Below, one piece after another: positions 58,623 through 64,000 of a DNA stretch of 64,000 nt. A program made the position numbers and the translations under genes. The notes below the pieces were generated by a model that saw only the letters and a list, made by a program, of their open reading frames with translations, searched no databases and was not told the DNA's origin. The number at the start of each line of letters is the position of its first letter. The first letter of the stretch is position 1. The stretch is from contig JAUXVI010000030.1 in NCBI GenBank assembly GCA_030680575.1, forward strand, positions 1 through 64,000, in the 5' to 3' direction. This stretch comes from Hylemonella sp. (GTDB taxonomy: Bacteria; Pseudomonadota; Gammaproteobacteria; Burkholderiales; Burkholderiaceae_C).

Positions 58623-58994
58623 GTGCTGCCTGTGAAGACGTCGCAGATCATTCATATTCAGCCCGAAGCTGCCGCCAAGCCTGAGCGCGGGGCGCCCTGC
58701 AACGGTTGCGGTATCTGTTGCCTGAGCGAGCCCTGCCCGCTGGGGATGCTGCTGTCGCACCGGCGGGTGGGGGCCTGCGCGGCCGTGCGCTGGGATGGGA
58801 CGATGAACCAATACCGCTGCGGCGCCATGATGGACGGGATGGCCGTGTCACGCCAGGCACTGCCGTCGGGCCTGCGCTGGCTGGCGCCGGCCATGGCGCT
58901 GCTGCTGAGCCGCCTGGCTCGCCGCTGGATCGCCGCCGGTCAGGGCTGCGACAGCGATCTGGAGGTGCAAAAACCCGGCCAGCCATCAATCTGA
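58623..58994 (+). CDS. Small cysteine-cluster protein (YkgJ-like)
   Basis: A 123-residue protein with an N-terminal cysteine cluster PCNGCGICCLSEPCPLG (about residues 26-42) and later Cys in VGACAAVRW, QYRCGAM and GQGCDSD. The CxxCxxCC pattern is that of the YkgJ family, thought to bind zinc or an Fe-S cluster; function unknown. A basic hydrophobic helix (LRWLAPAMALLLSRLARRW) follows. The GTG at 58623 has GAGGA nine bases upstream; a GTG at 58632 is possible. It ends 15 bases before the Nif3-like gene. Confidence 0.75.
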   Translation: MLPVKTSQIIHIQPEAAAKPERGAPCNGCGICCLSEPCPLGMLLSHRRVGACAAVRWDGTMNQYRCGAMMDGMAVSRQALPSGLRWLAPAMALLLSRLARRWIAAGQGCDSDLEVQKPGQPSI

Positions 58995-59009
58995 CCGACA
59001 ATCACCGCC

Positions 59010-59768
59010 ATGACAGACCGCCATCAGCTCCTCCAGGCCTTCGATGCCTTGCTGCAGCCCGAGCGCTTTCGCGATTACGGTCCCAATGGCCTGCAAGTCG
59101 AGGGGCGCTCCGAGATCCGAAAGATCGTCTCGGGCGTCACCGCCAGCCGCGCCTTGATCGAGGCCGCCATTGCCGCGCAGGCTGATGCCATCTTCGTGCA
59201 CCACGGCCTGTTCTGGCGCGGCCAGGATGGTCGGGTGACCGGCTGGATGAAACAGCGTCTGTCCCTGCTGCTGGCGCACGACATCAATCTGTTCGCCTAC
59301 CATCTGCCGCTTGATGCGCACCCCGAACTTGGCAACAACGCCCAGCTCGGGCTGAAGCTGGGGCTGCGGGCCGATACGCGCTTTGGCGAACAGGAGCTCG
59401 GTTTCCTGGGCGAACGCGCGCAAGGTGGCGGTTTTGCGACCGCCGACGAGTTGGCGTCTCATGTGGGTCAGGCATTAAATCGGCAGGTAACCCTTGTCAA
59501 TGCTGCGCCATCCGCTATTAAAAACATAGCGTGGTGCACGGGTGGGGCGCAGGGTTATTTCGAGGCGGCGATTGCCGCCGGGGCCGATGCCTTCATCACC
59601 GGCGAGATTTCCGAGCCGCAGGCGCACTATGCGCGTGAGTGCGGCGTGGCTTATCTGGCCTGCGGCCACCATGCGAGCGAGCGCTATGGCGCACCGGCGG
59701 TCGCTGCGCATGTGGCGGCGCAGTTGGGGTTGACCCATGAATTCATCGAGATCGACAACCCCGCCTGA
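59010..59768 (+). CDS. Nif3-like dinuclear metal centre protein with repeat-derived segment
   Basis: A 252-residue member of the Nif3/YbgI family, which forms toroidal hexamers with a two-metal site. Metal ligands are in IFVHHGLFWRG, YHLPLDAHPELGNN and the C-terminal CGHHASERYG. The family may act as a GTP cyclohydrolase-like or regulatory protein; function is unsettled. A stretch of about 18 residues (NRQVTLVNAAPSAIKNIA) is encoded by a copy of the AT-rich dispersed repeat (59477-59530) without breaking the frame. pdxA starts 4 bases after the stop. Confidence 0.9.
   Translation: MTDRHQLLQAFDALLQPERFRDYGPNGLQVEGRSEIRKIVSGVTASRALIEAAIAAQADAIFVHHGLFWRGQDGRVTGWMKQRLSLLLAHDINLFAYHLPLDAHPELGNNAQLGLKLGLRADTRFGEQELGFLGERAQGGGFATADELASHVGQALNRQVTLVNAAPSAIKNIAWCTGGAQGYFEAAIAAGADAFITGEISEPQAHYARECGVAYLACGHHASERYGAPAVAAHVAAQLGLTHEFIEIDNPA
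59477..59530 (+). repeat. AT-rich dispersed repeat, copy A6 (inside the Nif3-like gene)
   Basis: Reads AAATCGGCAGGTAACCCTTG, TCAATGCTGCGCCATCCGC and TATTAAAAACATAGC, the same layout as copy A5 with no gaps over 54 positions (37 identical by hand count). It is entirely inside an open reading frame between conserved blocks of the protein, and clearly more AT-rich than the flanks. Confidence 0.65.
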
Positions 59769-59772
59769 TCTC

Positions 59773-60831
59773 ATGCGCAAACCCCTTGCCATCACCATGG
59801 GCGATGCTGCCGGCATCGGCCCGGAAATCATTGCCAAGGCCTTTCGTGATGCACCGGAGGTGACGCGTGGCTGTTTCGTGGTCGGCGATGTCGCCACGCT
59901 ACGGCGCGCTACCCAGTTGATCCGGCGCGAGGGTGAGCTTGCCCAGCCGCTGGTGTTGCTGGACAGCGCCACCGAGACGCTGGTGGCACCGCCCGGGAGT
60001 CTGCCGGTGCTGCAAGTCGAGGCGCTGGCGGCACCGGTGCCCTTTGGCCACATCAGCGCCGAGGCCGGGCGGCTGGCTGGCCGCTGTGTGGTGTGGGCGG
60101 CGCAGGCAGCCTTGCGCGGCGAGATTGCCGGCCTGGTGACGGCGCCGCTGCACAAGGAGGCGCTGTCGGCAGCCGGGGCACCTTTTGATGCCTTTCCCGG
60201 CCACACCGAGCTGTTGCAGGCCGAAGCAGCAGCGTACCAGGGCAAGACCGCAGCTGAGCTGCCGGTGCGCATGATGCTGGCCAATGACGAGCTGCGCACG
60301 GTGCTGGTCAGCATCCATGTGTCGCTGCGCCAGGCGATCAATGCCGTCACCCATGACAATGTGTTGCAGACGGTGCGCATCACGCATGCCGCGCTGCGGC
60401 CGGTGCTGGGGCGTGCGCCGCGTATCGGCGTGGCGGGCCTGAACCCGCATGCCGGCGAAGGGGGGCTGTTCGGCCGCGAGGAGATCGAGATCATCGCGCC
60501 AGCCCTGGCACAGGCACGTGCCGAGGGGCTGGATGTGCATGGCCCGCTGGCGCCGGACACGGTGTTCATGCGTGCCCGGGCCCAGGGCGGGCAACCGGGC
60601 GAGTTCGATGTGGTGGTGGCCATGTACCACGACCAGGGCCTGATTCCGGTGAAGTACCTCGGGGTGGACAAGGGTGTCAACGTGACGCTGGGGCTGCCGT
60701 TGGTACGCACCAGTCCGGACCATGGCACCGCGTTCGACATTGCCGGCACGGGCCGGGCCGATGCCGCCAGTCTGATCGAGGCCATCCAGATGGCGCGCCA
60801 TTTGCTTGCCGGGCGGGACGGCAGCGCGTAA
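59773..60831 (+). CDS. pdxA: 4-hydroxythreonine-4-phosphate dehydrogenase
   Basis: A 352-residue NAD-dependent enzyme of the DXP-dependent vitamin B6 pathway. Signatures are ITMGDAAGIGPEIIAKA at the start, TAPLHKEALSAAG, FPGHTELL, AGLNPHAGEGGLFGREE, MYHDQGLIPVKYLG, and RTSPDHGTAFDIAGTGRAD near the end, which contain the metal-binding histidines. The ATG at 59773 is used; the 12 upstream codons of the open frame overlap the Nif3-like gene. This order with petA downstream is transcriptionally independent: an 85-bp gap follows. Confidence 0.96.
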   Translation: MRKPLAITMGDAAGIGPEIIAKAFRDAPEVTRGCFVVGDVATLRRATQLIRREGELAQPLVLLDSATETLVAPPGSLPVLQVEALAAPVPFGHISAEAGRLAGRCVVWAAQAALRGEIAGLVTAPLHKEALSAAGAPFDAFPGHTELLQAEAAAYQGKTAAELPVRMMLANDELRTVLVSIHVSLRQAINAVTHDNVLQTVRITHAALRPVLGRAPRIGVAGLNPHAGEGGLFGREEIEIIAPALAQARAEGLDVHGPLAPDTVFMRARAQGGQPGEFDVVVAMYHDQGLIPVKYLGVDKGVNVTLGLPLVRTSPDHGTAFDIAGTGRADAASLIEAIQMARHLLAGRDGSA

Positions 60832-60916
60832 ATTGGCGCTGGAGGCTCGGCTACAATCGCCAGTTGATCTCAGAACGGTCACATAAACAAATCCCGTTGT
60901 TTCATTGAGGATTCCC
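60832..60916 (+). promoter_or_regulatory. petABC upstream region
   Basis: An 85-bp gap before petA. TACAAT at 60852-60857 is a good -10 hexamer; TTGGCG at 60833 is too close (13 bases) to be a normal -35 partner. ATTGAGGATT gives a ribosome binding site before the ATG at 60917. Confidence 0.4.
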
Positions 60917-61528
60917 ATGAGCGACACGCTTGCCGATAAAAGTCAGATGGACCCCAGCAAACGGACTTGGCTGATTGCCACCGGTTGTGCTGGTACTGTG
61001 GGTGGCGTTGCAGCCGCCATTCCTTTCGTCAGCACCTTCCAGCCGTCGGAAAAGGCCAAGGCGGCCGGCGCGGCCGTCGAGGTGGATATTTCTGCTCTCA
61101 AGCCGGGCGAAAAGGTCACGGTGGAGTGGCGCGGCAAGCCGGTGTGGATCGTCAAGCGCACGCCCGAGCAGTTGGCTGCCCTCGAGAAGACCGAGAACCA
61201 GCTGGCTGATCCGAACTCGGATCGCAAGGCCTATCCGACGCCCGAATACGCCAAGAACCGTCACCGCTCGATCAAGCCGGAGTTGTTCGTGGGTGTGGGA
61301 ATTTGCTCACACCTCGGTTGTTCGCCGAGTGACAAGTTTCAACCCGGCCCCCAGCCCTCCTTGCCCGATGACTGGCAAGGAGGCTTCCTCTGCCCCTGCC
61401 ACGGCTCCACTTTCGACATGGCGGGTCGCGTGTTCAAGAACAAACCGGCACCGGACAACCTCGAAGTGCCGCCCCACATGTACCTGTCCGACAGCAAGCT
61501 GCTGATCGGTGAAGACAAGAAGGCTTGA
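60917..61528 (+). CDS. petA: Ubiquinol-cytochrome c reductase Rieske iron-sulfur subunit
   Basis: A 203-residue Rieske protein of the bc1 complex. After a polar N-terminus, the membrane anchor (about residues 18-38) follows a KRTWLIATG sequence that resembles a degenerate Tat signal. The 2Fe-2S cluster is bound by box 1 CSHLGC and box 2 CPCHGSTFD. The protein accepts electrons from ubiquinol at the outer quinone site. petB follows 11 bases downstream. Start ATG 60917 is preferred to the open frame at 60905 because GAGG lies just upstream. Confidence 0.97.
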   Translation: MSDTLADKSQMDPSKRTWLIATGCAGTVGGVAAAIPFVSTFQPSEKAKAAGAAVEVDISALKPGEKVTVEWRGKPVWIVKRTPEQLAALEKTENQLADPNSDRKAYPTPEYAKNRHRSIKPELFVGVGICSHLGCSPSDKFQPGPQPSLPDDWQGGFLCPCHGSTFDMAGRVFKNKPAPDNLEVPPHMYLSDSKLLIGEDKKA

Positions 61529-61539
61529 GGAAGACGAAC

Positions 61540-62976
61540 ATGGCTGAATTCAAGGAAATCTCGCCCAACGCCTCCGCGGGCGCCAAGCTTACGAACTGGT
61601 TCGAGAACCGGTTCCCGACGATGTTCTCGGCTTACCGGGTTCACATGTCGGAGTACTACGCACCGAAAAATTTCAATTTCTGGTACATCTTCGGCTCGCT
61701 GGCCATGCTGGTGCTGGTGATCCAGATCGTGACCGGCATCTTTCTGGTCATGCACTACAAGCCGGATGCAGCCCTGGCCTTCGGCTCGGTCGAGTACATC
61801 ATGCGTGATGTGCCCTGGGGCTGGCTGATCCGCTACATGCACTCCACGGGTGCTTCCGCCTTCTTTGTCGTGGTTTACCTGCACATGTTCCGCGGCCTGA
61901 TCTACGGCAGCTACCGCAAGCCGCGCGAACTGGTCTGGATCTTCGGCTGCGCGATCTTCCTGTGTCTGATGGCCGAGGCCTTCATGGGTTACCTGCTGCC
62001 CTGGGGTCAGATGAGCTATTGGGGCGCCCAGGTGATCGTGAACCTGTTTGCCGCCATTCCCTTCGTCGGTCCCGATCTGGCCCTGCTGATCCGTGGCGAT
62101 TTTGTGGTGGGTGACGCAACGCTGAACCGCTTCTTCAGTTTCCACGTGATCGCCGTGCCGCTGGTGCTGCTGGGCTTGGTGGTGGCGCACCTGTTCGCGC
62201 TGCATGATGTCGGCTCCAACAACCCGGATGGCATCGAGATCAAAGGCCCGAACGCCCCGAAGGATGCCCAAGGCCACCCGCTGGACGGCGTGCCTTTCCA
62301 CCCCTACTACACGGTGCATGACATCTTTGGTGTCAGCGTGTTCCTGATGGTGTTCACTGCCATCATCTTCTTCGCGCCCGAGTTCGGTGGTTACTTCCTT
62401 GAGTACAACAACTTCATTCCGGCCGATCCGCTGCAGACGCCTGCGCACATCGCCCCGGTCTGGTACTTCACGCCGTTCTATTCCATGCTGCGTGCCATCA
62501 CCAGCGAGATGATGTATGCGCTGATTGCCTGCGTGCTGCTCGCCGCCGTTCTGGCTGCGGTCAAGCTCAAGCTGTCCTCGCTGTTCAAGGCAGTGGTGCT
62601 GGGTGGTGCCGTGGTGGCAACGGCTCTGATGCTGGCGATCGATGCCAAGTTCTGGGGCGTGGTGGTGATGGGCGGTGCTGTTGTCATCCTGTTCTTCCTG
62701 CCCTGGCTGGACAACAGCCCGGTCAAGTCGATCCGCTACCGTCCGGACTGGCACAAGTACATGTACGGTGTCTTTGTGTTCATGTTCATGATCCTGGGTT
62801 ATTTGGGTATCCAGGCTCCCGGCGTCTGGGGTAACTTGTGGGGACAGGACATTGCCCAACGTGTTTCTCAGTTGTTCACCCTTGGCTACTTTGCCTTCTT
62901 CCTCCTGATGCCGTGGTGGAGCCGTATCGGCCAACCCAAGCCCGTGCCTGACCGCGTCATCTTTGCTGCCCACTGA
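61540..62976 (+). CDS. petB: Cytochrome b of the bc1 complex
   Basis: A 478-residue full-length cytochrome b with about eight to nine membrane helices. Heme-ligating histidines come from the YMHSTGASAFFVVVYLHMF region (helix B) and helix D (FFSFHVIAVPLVLLGLVVAHLF in pieces). The quinol-oxidation site PEWY-type motif appears as the loop before APVWYFTPFYSMLRAI. GYLLPWGQMSYWGAQV is the conserved Qo segment. The longer frame from 61525 uses a TTG and overlaps petA, so ATG 61540 is chosen. Confidence 0.97.
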   Translation: MAEFKEISPNASAGAKLTNWFENRFPTMFSAYRVHMSEYYAPKNFNFWYIFGSLAMLVLVIQIVTGIFLVMHYKPDAALAFGSVEYIMRDVPWGWLIRYMHSTGASAFFVVVYLHMFRGLIYGSYRKPRELVWIFGCAIFLCLMAEAFMGYLLPWGQMSYWGAQVIVNLFAAIPFVGPDLALLIRGDFVVGDATLNRFFSFHVIAVPLVLLGLVVAHLFALHDVGSNNPDGIEIKGPNAPKDAQGHPLDGVPFHPYYTVHDIFGVSVFLMVFTAIIFFAPEFGGYFLEYNNFIPADPLQTPAHIAPVWYFTPFYSMLRAITSEMMYALIACVLLAAVLAAVKLKLSSLFKAVVLGGAVVATALMLAIDAKFWGVVVMGGAVVILFFLPWLDNSPVKSIRYRPDWHKYMYGVFVFMFMILGYLGIQAPGVWGNLWGQDIAQRVSQLFTLGYFAFFLLMPWWSRIGQPKPVPDRVIFAAH

Positions 62977-62993
62977 GCTGGAGATAACAAAAA

Positions 62994-63752
62994 ATGAAGA
63001 AACTCATTCTCGGCCTGATCACGGCACTTGGTCTGCTCAGCGGTGCCCACGCTGCCAGTGGCGGTGGTATCTCCTGGGACAAGGCGCCCGTCAACACCAG
63101 CGACACGGCGTCGCTGCAAAACGGCGCCAAGCTGTTCGTCAACTATTGCCTGAGCTGCCATTCGGCCGCCTTCATGCGCTACAACCGCCTGCAGGACATC
63201 GGTTTCACCAATGAACAGATCAAGGACAACCTGCTGTTCACGACCGACAAGGTTGGCGAGACCATGAAGTCGGCCATCGATCCGAAGCAGGCCAAGGAGT
63301 GGTTTGGCGCCAACCCGCCTGATCTGACTGTGATTGCACGTTCGCGTGCCGGTCATGGCGGCACGGGTGCTGACTACCTCTACACCTTCTTGCGTACTTT
63401 CTATGTGGACGAGACCAAAGCCACCGGCTGGAACAATCTGGTCTTCCCGAGCGTTGGCATGCCGCATGCACTGTGGGAGTTGCAGGGCAAGCGCCGCCCG
63501 GTCTACGAGACTAAGCAAGAACACGGCCACGATGTGCAGGTCTTCAAGGGTTGGGAGCAGGTCACGCCGGGCACCATGACGCCGCTCCAGTATGATCAAG
63601 CCATTGGCGATCTGGTGAACTTCCTGCAATGGATGGGCGAACCGGCCCAGAACACCCGTGTTCGCGTGGGCGTCTGGGTCTTGCTGTTCCTGCTGATGTT
63701 TACCGTGATCGCTTGGCGCCTTAATGCCGCGTACTGGAAAGACGTCAAGTAA
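62994..63752 (+). CDS. petC: Cytochrome c1 of the bc1 complex
   Basis: A 252-residue membrane-anchored c-type cytochrome. It has a cleavable signal peptide ending AHA (residue 20), heme site CLSCHS (CXXCH) followed by AAFMRYNRL, conserved PPDLTVIARSRAGHGGTGADYLYT around the axial-ligand region, and a C-terminal membrane helix (about residues 222-240). Heme attachment would depend on the ResB/CcsB pair encoded at 11.5-15 kb. 17 bases after petB. Confidence 0.97.
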   Translation: MKKLILGLITALGLLSGAHAASGGGISWDKAPVNTSDTASLQNGAKLFVNYCLSCHSAAFMRYNRLQDIGFTNEQIKDNLLFTTDKVGETMKSAIDPKQAKEWFGANPPDLTVIARSRAGHGGTGADYLYTFLRTFYVDETKATGWNNLVFPSVGMPHALWELQGKRRPVYETKQEHGHDVQVFKGWEQVTPGTMTPLQYDQAIGDLVNFLQWMGEPAQNTRVRVGVWVLLFLLMFTVIAWRLNAAYWKDVK

Positions 63753-63770
63753 GCCGCCATCCTTAACTTG

Positions 63771-63793
63771 TTTTGCACCAGAGTGGTGCAAAA
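63771..63793. promoter_or_regulatory. Perfect 10-3-10 palindrome, NtrC-site-like
   Basis: TTTTGCACCA and TGGTGCAAAA flank a GAG spacer as a perfect inverted repeat. Its core TGCACCA-N3-TGGTGCA equals the consensus NtrC (NRI) binding site known from glnA promoters. No sigma-54 promoter with proper spacing was found nearby. It could also be a hairpin in the petC trailer, but it has no T tail on the plus strand. Confidence 0.45.
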
Positions 63794-63805
63794 CTTGCTA
63801 TTTAT

Positions 63806-63840
63806 AGAGTGGGTTTGCGACAATGCAGCCCACTCTTTTA
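63806..63840 (+). terminator. Terminator-like hairpin after petABC
   Basis: An 8-bp stem AGAGTGGG (63806-63813) with CCCACTCT (63829-63836) and a 15-base loop is followed by TTTTA. It lies 53 bases after the petC stop and probably ends the petABC transcript. A possible promoter (TTGCTA at 63795-63800, 18-base spacer, GACAAT at 63819-63824) overlaps the same DNA and could serve sspA. Confidence 0.55.
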
Positions 63841-63910
63841 GTTTCGACCTGACTTGAATGCAAGTTAGTCTCCGCTGAAACTAGGTTTTGATTTTTAGGA
63901 GCCTCCCACC

Positions 63911-64000
63911 ATGATGGTGCTGTATTCGGGCACGACCTGCCCTTTCTCCCACCGCTGCCGTTTCGTCCTGTTCGAAAAAGGGATGGATTTCGAGATCCGC
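63911..64000 (+). CDS. sspA: Stringent starvation protein A, N-terminal part
   Basis: The first 30 codons are in the window. The peptide VLYSGTTCPFSHRCRFVLFE is the thioredoxin-fold N-terminus of the glutathione S-transferase superfamily, and a gene directly after petABC in Burkholderiales is sspA. SspA binds RNA polymerase and alters promoter choice under starvation; it lacks GST activity. TTTAGGAG precedes the ATG. The remaining coding sequence lies beyond the right edge. Confidence 0.88.
   Translation, partial: MMVLYSGTTCPFSHRCRFVLFEKGMDFEIR

Noticed and set aside
63806..63824. Possible sigma-54 promoter next to the NtrC-like site
   Set aside because: GG and GC pairs near GTGGGTTTGCGACAATGC are one base off the required spacing, and the TTGC block is missing.

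Overview
The window is about 64 kb of GC-rich, gene-dense chromosome. Gene content and order point to a betaproteobacterium of the order Burkholderiales, most likely family Comamonadaceae. The main clues are the mlaFEDACB / ABC exporter / BolA / murA / his block, the pilMNOPQ-aroK-aroB-dgt-gltBD order, short-form HisG, system II cytochrome c assembly (ResB/CcsB), petABC followed by sspA, and short AT-rich dispersed repeats of a kind I associate with comamonads. No rRNA, tRNA, CRISPR array or prophage was seen. The only mobile-element traces are an IS3-type transposase tail at the left edge and one REP-associated tyrosine transposase (RAYT).

Layout. 1-0.45 kb: IS3 tail and debris. 0.45-5.9 kb: surface-glycan genes (membrane-anchored sialidase-like protein, membrane protein, GT39, GtrA, GT9). 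5.9-10.7 kb: metK diverging from two LpxL-type acyltransferases, then an alpha/beta hydrolase and engB on the minus strand. 10.7-17.5 kb: c4-type cytochrome, resB-ccsB, msrPQ and a diiron MBL-fold protein. 17.6-21.9 kb: lptM-lysA, cyaY, mrcA (PBP1A). 22.1-32.9 kb: type IV pilus assembly genes pilMNOPQ, then aroK, aroB, dgt, an MFS transporter, a DUF1415 protein and a methyltransferase. 33-34.4 kb: glycine-zipper lipoprotein and the RAYT. 34.4-40.6 kb: gltBD, ending in a clear terminator. 40.7-46.6 kb: the Mla phospholipid-transport operon including mlaA, an ABC-2 exporter and a BolA protein. 46.7-55.0 kb: murA and hisGDCBHAFIE. 55.0-58.6 kb: small membrane protein, HIT protein, tatABC and a DegS/DegQ-type protease. 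58.6-60.8 kb: cysteine-cluster protein, Nif3-like protein and pdxA. 60.9-64 kb: petABC (cytochrome bc1) and the start of sspA.

How the genes fit together. Much of the window serves the cell envelope: lipid A acylation, glycan transfer, PBP1A, MurA, the Mla pathway, LptM, type IV pili and periplasmic proteolysis. A second theme is periplasmic redox: cytochrome c assembly, MsrPQ repair, the Tat system that exports MsrP and the Rieske protein, and the bc1 complex. Histidine, lysine, chorismate, glutamate, PLP and SAM biosynthesis are also represented.

Most unusual features. (1) hisD carries an in-frame insertion of about 38 codons, rich in His and Pro, containing a perfect 18-bp palindrome. (2) A 50-65 bp AT-rich dispersed repeat appears six times and repeatedly forms gene ends or interiors: the starts of hisD and hisH, the end of the hydrolase, and internal segments of the Nif3-like gene and possibly hisC. 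(3) A second GC-rich hairpin repeat supplies the N-terminal tail of an ABC permease. All function assignments come from reading motifs and order; no database search was run.
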